From Mycolicibacterium komanii (GTDB taxonomy: Bacteria > Actinomycetota > Actinomycetes > Mycobacteriales > Mycobacteriaceae), in the NCBI RefSeq assembly GCF_001050035.1, contig NZ_CVTA01000022.1, forward strand, positions 124,001-188,000: 64,000 nucleotides of DNA, written 5' to 3'. A model generated the notes under the pieces. It worked only from the letters and a program-made list of their open reading frames with translations. It was not told the DNA's origin and searched no databases. The position numbers and the translations under genes were made by a program. Each line of letters starts with the position of its first letter. The first letter of the stretch is position 1. Of the stretch, positions 43,603 through 52,626 are shown one piece after another.

Positions 43603-44304
43603 TCAGTTGTTGACCCGCGAGGTCAATAGCGAGGACAGCGGCCTGAACGGCTGCAACCATGCCCCCTGCTCGGGCAGCGAATCGAGCCCGATTCGCGGTA
43701 GCGGCTCCCGGAAGACACCAGGGATGTCCTCCAGGTCGACGAACTCCAAGGTATCCGACGCTAGCGCCCAGCTCGCATGTTCGCGAAATCCGAGCACCTG
43801 GACCGGGATGTCGTCGCGGGCGATCTCCTCCAGCGGCTGTTTGAAGGCCTGTCCGTCGGCCGAGGCCACCAGGAGGCCGGCCAGACCCTCGCCGCGGCGT
43901 AGCGCGATGTGGTCCAGCATGTCGCTGTCGACGTCGCTGTCCTCGTCGATCTTCGGCTTGGCGAAGACCGCGAACCCCACGTTACGCAAGGCCTCGACCC
44001 ACGGCCGGACGACGTCGGCGCTGCCAGGGGCGATGTTGGTGAAGACGGTGGCCTCCGGCTCCAGCGAGACGTCCGGCCGATCGGCCGACAGTTCTGCCGT
44101 GCGCGCCAGCAGCCAGCGGCCCAGTGCGTCGAACCGGGGCCGGTGCGCGGCGGTCGGCCTGCCGCCGAGAATCGAGCCGAGCCCCATGTCGAGGTTCGGC
44201 GCGTCCCAGACCAGCAGCACGCGGACCGTCGCTTCGACCGGCGGCGAGGCCGCCTCGGGCGGCGCCACATCTTCTATGTGCCCGATGTCTTCAGTGAGGC
44301 TCAT
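43603..44304 (-). CDS. NYN-domain protein (Rv0207c position)
   Basis: A 233-residue cytoplasmic protein with a PIN-like NYN nuclease domain. The acidic motif LLVWDAPNLDMGLGSILGG and later acidic segments (KIDEDSDVDSDMLDHIA, GLLVASADGQAF) fit metal-dependent RNases of this class. ATG 44304 begins the conserved part; the upstream frame overlaps trmB and is rejected. It lies seven bases after the trmB stop and 50 bases before mmpL3. RNA cleavage is inferred from the fold only. Confidence 0.85.
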   Translation of the reverse strand: MSLTEDIGHIEDVAPPEAASPPVEATVRVLLVWDAPNLDMGLGSILGGRPTAAHRPRFDALGRWLLARTAELSADRPDVSLEPEATVFTNIAPGSADVVRPWVEALRNVGFAVFAKPKIDEDSDVDSDMLDHIALRRGEGLAGLLVASADGQAFKQPLEEIARDDIPVQVLGFREHASWALASDTLEFVDLEDIPGVFREPLPRIGLDSLPEQGAWLQPFRPLSSLLTSRVNN

Positions 44305-44311
44305 GCGCTCA

Positions 44312-45094
44312 TCACGCTTTCTCCCACAGCAGTTCGGCGACAGCGCTACCGGCGTGCTGCGCCTTTCCCTCGTATTTGGTGACCGGTCGTTCGACGGAGA
44401 TCGGCAGGGCATCGGACGGGGTCACCCGCCGCAGCCGGGGCTCGGCGTCGCCGACCTCGGCGATGTGCTCGGCGTAACCGGCGTGGTCGGTCGCGGCGTG
44501 GAACACACCACCGGGCCGCAGTCGGTCGGCGATCAGGCCGACGGTCGCCGGTTGCAGCAGCCGACGCTTGTGGTGGCGGGCCTTGGGCCAGGGGTCCGGA
44601 AAGAACACCCGGACACCGGTCAGCGAATCGGGGCCGAACATGTGCTGCAGCACGTCGACACCGTCGCCGCGGACCAGCCGGATATTGGTCACATTCTCGC
44701 GGTCGATCGCCGACAGCAGCTGGGCCAACCCGCGGCGGTAGACCTCGACCGCGACGACGTCGAGATGCGGCTCCGCCTTGGCCATCGCCAGCGTCGACGT
44801 TCCGGTTCCGCATCCGATCTCCAGCACCACGGGCGCCGAGCGGCCGAACCAAGCCTCGGTGTCGATCAGCGGCGCAGGCGCGTCGCCTTCGCGGGCCTGC
44901 ATGCCGATCTGCGGCCACAGTCGTTCCCACGTGGCCTGTTGCGCGGCGGTCAGCGTGGTGCGTCTGGTCCGGAAGCTCGTGACGCGGGGGAAGCGGTGCT
45001 GCTGGCCGTCCGGCGAATCGAAGCTTTCCGGTCCCGAAGTCGACCCCTCGGCGACGTCGGGCCCGGACACATGCATTTGTCCATGGTCGCTCAT
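44312..45094 (-). CDS. trmB: tRNA (guanine-N7)-methyltransferase TrmB
   Basis: A 260-residue SAM-dependent enzyme that makes m7G46 in tRNA. The SAM site is VLEIGCGTGTSTLAMA, and the TrmB hallmark is FFPDPWPKARHHKRRLLQP followed by FHAATDHAGYAEHI. A basic N-terminal stretch of about 60 residues is variable in the family. ATG 45094 (SDHGQMHV) matches the M. tuberculosis start region; the frame extends to 45172. It is the first gene of the run leading to mmpL3 and is divergent from the GTPase-like pair. Confidence 0.94.
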   Translation of the reverse strand: MSDHGQMHVSGPDVAEGSTSGPESFDSPDGQQHRFPRVTSFRTRRTTLTAAQQATWERLWPQIGMQAREGDAPAPLIDTEAWFGRSAPVVLEIGCGTGTSTLAMAKAEPHLDVVAVEVYRRGLAQLLSAIDRENVTNIRLVRGDGVDVLQHMFGPDSLTGVRVFFPDPWPKARHHKRRLLQPATVGLIADRLRPGGVFHAATDHAGYAEHIAEVGDAEPRLRRVTPSDALPISVERPVTKYEGKAQHAGSAVAELLWEKA

Positions 45095-45125
45095 CGAGGG
45101 TGGAGTACCCGCATCGTGGTACAGA

Positions 45126-46247
45126 TTGATACCCAACAGTTGCCTTCGGCTGGTATCGGCGGCTATCCCCAAGCGCAGGCACGGCCGCTCCCATGACTCT
45201 CACCGAGGTGTCACGATCGTCGAAGGCGGAGGTTCGTCCCGCTCACGACAGGGGCTCACGACAGGGGAAGGTCACCAGATTTTCGTCGACGCGCTGCTGC
45301 ACATCTGCCAAGAGAGCCGCGATCCGCGGCTGACGTCGATCGTCAGGCGACTCTGCGCGCCGACCCGGGTCTCGGTGCGCGGTCGAAACGGCGTGGGCCG
45401 CGCAACCGTCGCCGCGGCGTTGACGGCCGCCGGCGTGGAGGTGGCCTGCGACGATGCCGCCGACATCGACGTGTTGGTGATCGCCGAAGCGCTCAAACCC
45501 GAGGACCGGGCGTACCTCGACACGTCCGCCAGGCCCACCGTCGCCGTCCTCAACAAGGCCGACCTCTCGGGCTTCGGCGCGGCCGGCCCGATGGCGTTGG
45601 CCCACCACCGGGCCGCGCAGTGCCGCGCGCTGACCGGCGCGCCGACGGTGCCGATGGTCGCGCTGCTCGCCCGCGCGGACCTGACCGGGGACCTGGTCGA
45701 TGCGCTGCAGACGCTGCGCACCGAACCGGCCGACCTGTCGTCGACCGATGCGTTCGTCGAGGCGCCGCACAGGTTGCCCCGCGACGTGCGCGAGCGGTTG
45801 CTGGCTGCGCTGGACCGGTTCGGCATCGCCCACGCGGTGCTCGCGCTCGACCGCGGCGCCGACCGCGACGCGCTGCCGAAACATTTACGCAAGCTCAGTG
45901 GGCTCGATCGGGTCGTCGAACACATCGAGGCGGCCGGCGCACCGCTGCGGTATCGGCGGCTACGGACCGTGGTGACCCAATTGCGCGCGGTGGCAACACA
46001 ATCGGACGACGCGCGGCTGGCCGAGCTGCTGGTGAGCGACGACGCCGTCCTCTCGGTGATGACGGCGGCGGTCGATGTCGTCGAGGCCGTGGGTGCGCAT
46101 GTGGATCGCAGCGACGACGCGGACTCGCATCTGCGTCGCGCCGTGCACTGGCGGCGCTATGGCGACGGCCCGGTCAACGCGCTGCACCGCGCCTGCGCCG
46201 CCGACATCAGCCGGGGATCGCTTCGGCTGCTGGGGCGATCGCGGTGA
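45126..46247 (+). CDS. GTPase-like protein, Rv0209 position; start uncertain
   Basis: The frame is open to 46247. The conserved part begins near 45280 (HQIFVDALLHICQESRD). It has a degenerate P-loop GRNGVGRAT, with Arg in place of the lysine, and a clear G4 motif NKAD, so it is a GTPase-like protein of the dynamin/Era-like group. The start is a problem. The only standard initiation codon in frame before the P-loop region is TTG 45126, whose product has an odd basic N-terminus. ATT 45282 has GGGGAAGG upstream. ATG 45193 is out of frame. A 13-base tandem repeat lies in between. The TGA overlaps the next gene (GTGA). Confidence 0.7.
   Translation: MIPNSCLRLVSAAIPKRRHGRSHDSHRGVTIVEGGGSSRSRQGLTTGEGHQIFVDALLHICQESRDPRLTSIVRRLCAPTRVSVRGRNGVGRATVAAALTAAGVEVACDDAADIDVLVIAEALKPEDRAYLDTSARPTVAVLNKADLSGFGAAGPMALAHHRAAQCRALTGAPTVPMVALLARADLTGDLVDALQTLRTEPADLSSTDAFVEAPHRLPRDVRERLLAALDRFGIAHAVLALDRGADRDALPKHLRKLSGLDRVVEHIEAAGAPLRYRRLRTVVTQLRAVATQSDDARLAELLVSDDAVLSVMTAAVDVVEAVGAHVDRSDDADSHLRRAVHWRRYGDGPVNALHRACAADISRGSLRLLGRSR
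45242..45267. repeat. 13-base tandem repeat (2 copies)
   Basis: CTCACGACAGGGG is repeated exactly twice, head to tail, inside the uncertain 5' region of the GTPase-like gene. Thirteen is not a multiple of three, so gain or loss of a unit changes the frame. Confidence 0.9.
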
Positions 46248-47749
46248 CCGCGGACGTGACAAGCGCCGATCAACTCGCGTCGGCCGATGCGGTGGTCGCC
46301 GCCATCGAACCGGGACTGGCCGCGCCGGCGGTGCGCGCCCGCGATGTCGTGCTGGTGACCGGTCCGTGGTTGGCAGGCACGACGAGCGTGGTGGCGGCGC
46401 TTCGCGAACGGATGCCCGAGCACACCTTCGTCGAGGCGGAGGAAATCGGCCGCACCGATGCGCCCGCGGCGGTGGTGTTCGTCGTCTCCGCGGTGTCTGC
46501 GCTGACCGAATCCGACTGTCAGCTGGTCGATCTGGTCGCGCGCAACACCGACCTGGTGGTGGGTGTGGTGTCCAAGATCGACACACACCGCGACTGGCGT
46601 GACGTGCTGGCCGTCGACCGCGCGGTACTGGCCGACCGGTCGCCCCGCTACGCCCACGCGCCGTGGGTGGGGGCGGCAGCGGCGCCGGATCTGGGCGAGC
46701 CACGCGTCGACGAACTCGTGGGCGTGCTCCGGCAGCGGCTGGCCGACCCCGAGCGGGCGAGACGGAACCGCCTGCGCGCGTGGGAAACGCGGCTCGAGTC
46801 GGTGATCGGCCGGTACCGCGCCGACGGCGACGGCGCCCATCGCCGCGCCCGTGTCGCGACGCTGCACACGACGCGCGACGAGGTGGTGCGGAATCGCCGG
46901 GTGTCGAAGTCCGAACGCAACATTGCGCTGCGCAGCCAGATCCAGCAGGCGCGTGTGCAGCTGGGCTACTTCGCGCGTAACCGCTGCACGTCGGTGCGGG
47001 CCGAACTCGCCGAGGACGCCTCGACGCTGAGCCGCCGGGCGCTCGGTGACTTCGAGTCGCAGGTGTGCGAGCGCGCCGCCGAGGTGGTGGCGGAAGTCGA
47101 CGACGGCATCACGGCGCATCTGGCCGATGTCGCGGCGCAACTCGGCCTGGCCGCCCGGCCGGTGCCCGGGGCGCCGCCGGTCCCGGCCGTCGCATCGCCG
47201 CGGCTGAAGTCGCGCCGACTGGAGACGCAGCTGACGATGATCCTCGGCGCGGGCTTCGGCCTGGGGGTGGCGCTCGCGGTGACGCGGCTGTTCACGGGGT
47301 TGGCGCCCGGCCTGACCGTCGCTGGTCTGGTGGCGGGCGGGCTCGTGGGGCTGGTGCTGACCGTGTGGGTGGTGGGGATCCGAGGCGTCCTCCAGGACCG
47401 GGCCGTGCTGGACCGCTGGTTGACCGAGGTCATCGGCACGGTCAAGTCCACGGTGGAGGAGCGGGTCGCGACACGGGTGCTGGCGGCCGAGAGCGCGCTG
47501 ACGTCGGAGTCGGCCGCTCGCGACGAACGCGAGGCCACCGCCACCTCGCAGCGGATCGCCGAAATCGACGCCGAGCTGCGCGAGCACGCGGTCGAGACGG
47601 CCCGGGCGGCCGCCGAGCGCGACCGGCGATTGCCGTCGCTGCAGCGGGCGCTCGACGCCGTGCGAGCCGATCTGGACGGGTCTCCGCGCCCGGCCGGCGA
47701 CGCCGACGACGACCGCGAATCGGCCGACGACGCCGAATCCTCGGATTGA
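46244..47749 (+). CDS. Membrane GTPase-like protein, Rv0210 position
   Basis: A 501-residue protein. The N-terminal nucleotide-binding-like domain has LVTGPWLAGTTSVV, a P-loop-like turn without the classical lysine, and VSKID resembling G4. Residues about 180-310 and 390-470 are Arg/Glu-rich helices, probably coiled coil. Two membrane helices lie at about 330-375 (ILGAGFGLGVALAVTRLF, LVAGGLVGLVLTVWVVGI). The layout resembles bacterial dynamin-like proteins, with coupled partner genes. GTG 46244 overlaps the upstream stop by four bases. It corresponds to Rv0210 by position; membrane remodelling is speculation. Confidence 0.75.
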   Translation: MTADVTSADQLASADAVVAAIEPGLAAPAVRARDVVLVTGPWLAGTTSVVAALRERMPEHTFVEAEEIGRTDAPAAVVFVVSAVSALTESDCQLVDLVARNTDLVVGVVSKIDTHRDWRDVLAVDRAVLADRSPRYAHAPWVGAAAAPDLGEPRVDELVGVLRQRLADPERARRNRLRAWETRLESVIGRYRADGDGAHRRARVATLHTTRDEVVRNRRVSKSERNIALRSQIQQARVQLGYFARNRCTSVRAELAEDASTLSRRALGDFESQVCERAAEVVAEVDDGITAHLADVAAQLGLAARPVPGAPPVPAVASPRLKSRRLETQLTMILGAGFGLGVALAVTRLFTGLAPGLTVAGLVAGGLVGLVLTVWVVGIRGVLQDRAVLDRWLTEVIGTVKSTVEERVATRVLAAESALTSESAARDEREATATSQRIAEIDAELREHAVETARAAAERDRRLPSLQRALDAVRADLDGSPRPAGDADDDRESADDAESSD

Positions 47750-47849
47750 CGCCCGTCAAGTTCTCGCGCCCGATCGGCAAAAGCCCTGTGAAGCGTCCTT
47801 CTGAATCGTTCCTGTGAGTGATCGGACACACTCCCGATTCACCGCAGCT

Positions 47850-47877
47850 TTGCCACCCGCGATAACCTCGGTATAGG
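47850..47877 (+). promoter_or_regulatory. Candidate SigA promoter of pckG
   Basis: TTGCCA (47850-47855) and TATAGG (47872-47877) are separated by 16 bases, predicting a 5' leader of about 75 bases. The 210-base gap otherwise shows no gene. Confidence 0.4.
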
Positions 47878-47959
47878 GAAACCGCAACGCCGCTCATCCC
47901 TGTCTGGGTGGCGCACACGGAGCCTTGGGTCCTGGCAGCAACAGACACAGGAGATTTTC

Positions 47960-49783
47960 ATGACCGCAGCGACCATCCCAGGTTTGGACACCGCACCGAC
48001 GAAGCACAAGGGTCTGCTCGCTTGGGTTCAAGAGGTCGCCGAGCTGACGCAGCCCGACCGCGTGGTGTTCACCGACGGCTCTGACGAGGAGAACGCCCGG
48101 CTGTGCGAGCAGCTGGTGGCGGCGGGCACCTTCAAGAAGCTCAACGACGAGAAGAAACCCAACTCGTACCTCGCGCTGTCCGACCCCTCCGATGTGGCCC
48201 GCGTCGAGTCGCGCACCTACATCTGCACGGAGAAGGAGATCGACGCCGGCCCGACCAACAACTGGATGGATCCGGCCGAGATGCGCGGCATCATGACGGA
48301 CCTCTACCGCGGCTGTATGCGCGGCCGGACCATGTACGTGGTGCCGTTCTGCATGGGCCCGCTCGGCGCCGAGGACCCGAAGCTGGGCGTCGAGATCACC
48401 GACTCCGAGTACGTCGTCGTGTCGATGCGGACGATGACCCGCATGGGCAAGGCCGCACTCGACAAGATGGGCACCGACGGATTCTTCGTCAAGGCGCTGC
48501 ACTCGATCGGCGCTCCGCTGGAGCCCGGCCAGAAGGACGTGCCCTGGCCCTGCAACGACACGAAGTACATCACGCACTTCCCGGAGTCCCGCGAGATCTG
48601 GAGCTACGGCTCGGGCTACGGCGGCAACGCGCTGCTGGGCAAGAAGTGCTACTCGCTGCGTATCGCCTCGGCGATGGCGCACGACGAGGGCTGGCTCGCC
48701 GAGCACATGCTGATCCTCAAACTGATCTCCCCGGAGAACAAGTCGTACTTCGTCGCGGCGGCGTTCCCGTCGGCGTGCGGTAAGACCAACCTCGCGATGC
48801 TGCAGCCCACCATCCCGGGCTGGCGTGCCGAGACCATCGGTGACGACATCGCCTGGATGCGGTTCGGCAAGGACGGCCGCCTCTACGCTGTCAACCCCGA
48901 GTTCGGCTTCTTCGGCGTCGCGCCGGGCACCAACTGGTCGTCGAACCCGAACGCGATGAAAACTATCGAGGCCGGCAACACCGTCTTCACCAACGTCGCG
49001 CTGACCGACGACAACGACGTGTGGTGGGAAGGCCTCGAGGGCGATCCGCAGCACCTGATCGACTGGAAGGGTCGCGAGTGGACGCCGGACTCCGAGGAGA
49101 AGGCCGCGCATCCGAACTCGCGCTACTGCACCCCGATGTCGCAGTGCCCGACGCTGGCGCCGGAATGGGATGACCCGCAGGGTGTGCCGATCTCGGCGAT
49201 CCTGTTCGGCGCCCGCCGCAAGACGACGGTGCCGCTGGTGACGCAGGCCCGCGACTGGCAGCACGGTGTGTTCATCGGCGCCACGATGGGCTCCGAGCAG
49301 ACCGCTGCCGCCGAGGGCAAGGTCGGCACCGTGCGCCGCGACCCGATGGCCATGCTGCCGTTCCTCGGGTACAACGTCGGTGACTACTTCGCCCACTGGA
49401 TCGACATCGGCAAGCAGTCCGACGAGTCGAAGATGCCGAAGATCTTCTTCGTCAACTGGTTCCGCCGTGGCGACGACGGCCGCTTCCTGTGGCCGGGCTT
49501 CGGTGAGAACAGCCGCGTGATGAAGTGGGTCATCGACCGCATCGAGGGCCGGGCCAACGGGCGCACCACGCCGATCGGAACCGTGCCCACCGCCGAGGAT
49601 CTGGATCTGGCCGGATTGGACGTCGACCCCGCCGACGTGGACGCCGCCCTGGCGGTCAACGTCGACGAGTGGCGTCAGGAGATCCCGCTGATCGAGGAGT
49701 GGTTCGAGTTCGTCGGCGAGAAGCTGCCCACCGGCATCAAGGACGAGTTCGACGCGCTCAAGCACCGGTTGGAAGCCGAGTAG
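47960..49783 (+). CDS. pckG: Phosphoenolpyruvate carboxykinase (GTP)
   Basis: A 607-residue cytoplasmic enzyme converting oxaloacetate and GTP to phosphoenolpyruvate for gluconeogenesis, needed for growth on lipids. The kinase P-loop is [13 protein letters not shown], and the GTP-type hallmarks include [20 protein letters not shown] and the guanine pocket region FFVNWFRRG. Full length compared with Rv0211. ATG 47960 has AGGAG seven bases upstream. A hairpin follows the stop. The neighbouring fatty-acid genes fit a metabolism based on lipids. Confidence 0.97.
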   Translation: MTAATIPGLDTAPTKHKGLLAWVQEVAELTQPDRVVFTDGSDEENARLCEQLVAAGTFKKLNDEKKPNSYLALSDPSDVARVESRTYICTEKEIDAGPTNNWMDPAEMRGIMTDLYRGCMRGRTMYVVPFCMGPLGAEDPKLGVEITDSEYVVVSMRTMTRMGKAALDKMGTDGFFVKALHSIGAPLEPGQKDVPWPCNDTKYITHFPESREIWSYGSGYGGNALLGKKCYSLRIASAMAHDEGWLAEHMLILKLISPENKSYFVAAAFPSACGKTNLAMLQPTIPGWRAETIGDDIAWMRFGKDGRLYAVNPEFGFFGVAPGTNWSSNPNAMKTIEAGNTVFTNVALTDDNDVWWEGLEGDPQHLIDWKGREWTPDSEEKAAHPNSRYCTPMSQCPTLAPEWDDPQGVPISAILFGARRKTTVPLVTQARDWQHGVFIGATMGSEQTAAAEGKVGTVRRDPMAMLPFLGYNVGDYFAHWIDIGKQSDESKMPKIFFVNWFRRGDDGRFLWPGFGENSRVMKWVIDRIEGRANGRTTPIGTVPTAEDLDLAGLDVDPADVDAALAVNVDEWRQEIPLIEEWFEFVGEKLPTGIKDEFDALKHRLEAE

Positions 49784-49833
49784 CCTCGCGAGCGTGCGTG
49801 TTTGCACACGACACGCCGCCGAAATACGGCACT

Positions 49834-49867
49834 TTGAGCACGCTCACCGCACGGTGAGCGTGCTCAA
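49834..49867. terminator. Hairpin between pckG and the cyclase gene
   Basis: TTGAGCACGCTCACC pairs perfectly over 15 bases with 49853-49867 around a GCAC loop. It overlaps the stop codon of the convergent cyclase gene and could terminate transcription in both directions. Confidence 0.65.
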
Positions 49868-52512
49868 GTGTTTGTAGCGGTTCGTTCGATCCGCTCGATG
49901 GCGTCGAGGGCGTACGTGGCCATCGCCGCGTTGGTCATCGTCCGGCCTCGGTGCGCGAGCGCTTCATATCGCTCGCTGCCCAGAGCTTTTCGCAGACGCG
50001 CCACGGTGTCCGTGATCTCCGGGTAGGTCGAGCTCGCATCCGCGTCGACAGCGAAACCGGCAATTGTCGCTGCGGTTTCGTGATGACCGATCCGGCTGAG
50101 CAGCCCGGCGAGCACCAAGATCGGTGCCGACATCATGTAGAAGCTGCCCGAATCGAAATAGTTGCGAATGGCCAGGGTCAGAAAGCCACACGCGTCCAAC
50201 GTGTCTCCGCGCATGGTGGCGATCCGCCCGAGGCTGACCGCGTGGACCGATGCGATCTGCCGGTTGCCGGTGTCCTGTGCGATCGACATGCCCCTGCGGT
50301 GGGCGTCGTATGCGGCGTCGGGGTCGACGTCTCGGTAGGCGAATCCGTAGGCCAGCAGTCCCGCTGACTGCAGGTGGGGATTGCCGGTGGCCTCACCGCT
50401 GGCGATCAGACCCTCCGTCTCGGCGATCGCCTCGTCGACCCGCCCGCAAATCACCAGCGCGAAAACAAGTGATTGCCTTGAGTAGAGCCGGTTTTCGGGG
50501 TCGGCAGCGACCAGCGCGCGGCAGCGCTCGGCGCACCACTGGGGGTCCCGCATCATGTAGCCCGCATGTAGGGTCGCATCCATGGCGTCAGGCACCGGGT
50601 CATACCGACCGCTCGCCATCGCGGCGAGGGCGGCGCGCGAATAGCGAAGAAAGTCCGCGACCCTGCCCGCCACCGAACATTGGGCGGCCGCGGCGTAGAG
50701 CATCGCCAGCTGCGGGTGGTCGATCCGGCAGGCGGGCTCGATGAGCTCCTCGGCCCACGAAACCGCCTCGAAGACCTCCGCCCAGTATCCGACGAAGGTC
50801 GCGAGCACGACGATGTCTATCGCGGTATCGAACTCGCCGTGGTCGCTCGCCCACCGAAAAGCGCTGCGCAGATTGGGCAATTCGGTGTTCAGCCAGCCAT
50901 GCGCCTCTCGCTGTCGGGGGCTGTCCCACATGTCGATGAGGTCGCGCCTACGGCCGGCGAAGTACCGGGCATGCCGGGCGCGCACCTCCTCCGCGTCGGT
51001 GGAAGCCACCAACCGCTCCTCGGCGAATTGGCGGATCGTCTCCAGCATCGAGAAGCGCGTCCTCCCGGACGCCTGGTTCGCGGTCAGCAGGGATTTGCGC
51101 ATCAGAGATTCGAGCAAATCCAACGTGGCGAACTTGTCGTCCGCCCGCGCCACGGCCAGGGCCCCTTCGAGGTCGAATCCGCCTGCGAAGACCGAACATC
51201 GGAGGAGGAGATCCCGCTCGTCGTCGTCGAGCAGGTCGTAGGACCATTGCACGGCGGCGCGCAGCGTCTGGTGGCGTTCGAGCCCGCGACGGGAGCCGAC
51301 AAGGACGCGGAACCGGTCATCGAGGTGGTCGCGTAGTTCGGTGACGGTCACCGACATCAGCCGCGACGCCGCCAGTTCGATCGCCAGCGGGATCCCGTCG
51401 AGTCGACGGCAGATATCGACGACGGCTTCGGTATCCGGCTCGATGGCGATCGCCGGCGAATCGGCGGAGGCTCGCTCGACGAACAACGTCGGCCCGCTGG
51501 ACCGAACGTCGAGGGGAGGCACCGGATGGAGTTGTTCATCGTTGAGGCGCAGGCCTTCTCGACTCGTCGTCAGCACCTTGATGCCGTCGGTCACATTGAG
51601 GGTGTTGTCGATGACGTCGGCCGCCGCATCGAGGACGTGCTCGCAGTTGTCGAAGAGCAGCAGCCGGATTCGCCCTTCCAGCGCGGCGGCGATGCTGTCG
51701 GCGACGCTCAGCCCTGGCTGCTGGCCGATGCCCAGGACGGCGGCGACGGCCTCGGGTACCGCTGCGGGGTCGGTGACCGGGCCGAGCTCGACAACCCAGA
51801 CCCCGTCCGGATATTCGGGCTGCAGGCGAACGGCCACCTCCAGGGCGAGGCGCGTCTTGCCGACACCGCCGACGCCCGTCAGCGTGACGAGGCGATGCGA
51901 CTTCAACGCCGTGGTCACCTCGTCCACCTCCGCTTCACGCCCCACGAAGCTGGTCGCCGGCGTGCGGAGATTGCCCCGACTGGAGTCGAGCGTCCGAAGC
52001 GGAGGAAACTCGGACCGCAGACCCTCAGCGCGGACCTGAAAGGTGTCGACGGGCTTGGCGATGTCGCGCAGGCGCCGCGGTCCGAGGGCGATGACATCGA
52101 CTCCGGAGGCGAGATCGGCCGTCAACCGGTCGGCGAGGATCTGTCCGCCGTGACCCGCAGCCATCAGCCGAGCGGTCCGGTTGAGCACCGCGCCGAAGTA
52201 ATCGCCATCGCGACATTCCGCCTCGCCGGTTGCGATGCCCATCCGCACGGGCAGGCTCAGGGATCGTTGGGCGTCGATCGCCGCGTCGACCGCGTGGCGG
52301 GGTGAGGAGAACGCCGCGCAGATGCCGTCGCCGGTGTGCTTGAACAGTCGGCCGCCGTGCGTCGCGACCGCTCGGCGCAGGGTGTCGTCGTGCTCGGTCA
52401 GCGCATGGCGCATCGCCTCGGCGTCGGCTTCCCAACGTCGGGTCGACCCTTCGATGTCGGTGAACAGGAAGGTGACCACCCCGGAGGGTGCCGCTTCCCG
52501 CCCGCCATTCAT
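49864..52512 (-). CDS. Class III adenylate cyclase-NB-ARC-type ATPase-TPR signalling protein
   Basis: An 882-residue multidomain protein. A cyclase homology domain (about 10-170) has all key residues: metal Asp19 (LFTDIEGST) and Asp62 (KHTGDG), substrate Lys58 and Asp104, and Asn111/Arg115 (NRTARL). A STAND ATPase follows (about 185-500) with Walker A GVGGVGKTRLA and LLLFDNCEHVLDAA. The remainder (about 520-882) is TPR-like helices. M. tuberculosis relatives such as Rv0386 and Rv2488c end in a LuxR DNA-binding domain; none is visible here. It probably makes cAMP under control of the ATPase/TPR part (inference). Confidence 0.9.
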   Translation of the reverse strand: MNGGREAAPSGVVTFLFTDIEGSTRRWEADAEAMRHALTEHDDTLRRAVATHGGRLFKHTGDGICAAFSSPRHAVDAAIDAQRSLSLPVRMGIATGEAECRDGDYFGAVLNRTARLMAAGHGGQILADRLTADLASGVDVIALGPRRLRDIAKPVDTFQVRAEGLRSEFPPLRTLDSSRGNLRTPATSFVGREAEVDEVTTALKSHRLVTLTGVGGVGKTRLALEVAVRLQPEYPDGVWVVELGPVTDPAAVPEAVAAVLGIGQQPGLSVADSIAAALEGRIRLLLFDNCEHVLDAAADVIDNTLNVTDGIKVLTTSREGLRLNDEQLHPVPPLDVRSSGPTLFVERASADSPAIAIEPDTEAVVDICRRLDGIPLAIELAASRLMSVTVTELRDHLDDRFRVLVGSRRGLERHQTLRAAVQWSYDLLDDDERDLLLRCSVFAGGFDLEGALAVARADDKFATLDLLESLMRKSLLTANQASGRTRFSMLETIRQFAEERLVASTDAEEVRARHARYFAGRRRDLIDMWDSPRQREAHGWLNTELPNLRSAFRWASDHGEFDTAIDIVVLATFVGYWAEVFEAVSWAEELIEPACRIDHPQLAMLYAAAAQCSVAGRVADFLRYSRAALAAMASGRYDPVPDAMDATLHAGYMMRDPQWCAERCRALVAADPENRLYSRQSLVFALVICGRVDEAIAETEGLIASGEATGNPHLQSAGLLAYGFAYRDVDPDAAYDAHRRGMSIAQDTGNRQIASVHAVSLGRIATMRGDTLDACGFLTLAIRNYFDSGSFYMMSAPILVLAGLLSRIGHHETAATIAGFAVDADASSTYPEITDTVARLRKALGSERYEALAHRGRTMTNAAMATYALDAIERIERTATNT

Positions 52513-52587
52513 CCGGCCACCGCCGCACCCCCATATGCTGCGGATTCATGCTAAGGCGGCGACGGCGGGAAAGGACCGAATCGACCA

Positions 52588-52603
52588 CTTGACACCTGTC
52601 AAG
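52588..52603. promoter_or_regulatory. Palindrome upstream of fadD4, candidate operator
   Basis: CTTGACA-CC-TGTCAAG is perfect in its seven-base arms. It contains TTGACA and lies 12 bases before the -10 element, so a bound repressor would cover the -35 region. The TetR or GntR type of the binding protein is unknown. Confidence 0.55.
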
Positions 52604-52614
52604 TCGCCACATCG

Positions 52615-52620
52615 TAGAGT
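52615..52620 (+). promoter_or_regulatory. -10 element TAGAGT, leaderless promoter of fadD4
   Basis: It lies six bases before ATG 52627, the leaderless spacing. Confidence 0.45.
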
Positions 52621-52626
52621 CACCCC

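Noticed and set aside
43607..45196. 529-codon plus-strand frame opposite trmB and the NYN gene
   Set aside because: It runs antisense across two genes with clear family motifs, so it is a compositional shadow.
45193..45333. ATG 45193 as start of the Rv0209-type gene
   Set aside because: It is in a different frame from the conserved coding region and meets a stop after about 46 codons; kept only as a hint of a possible frameshift.
46157..47587. 476-codon antisense frame opposite the Rv0210-type gene
   Set aside because: No motif, His/Arg/Gln-rich; the sense gene has membrane helices and a coupled start.
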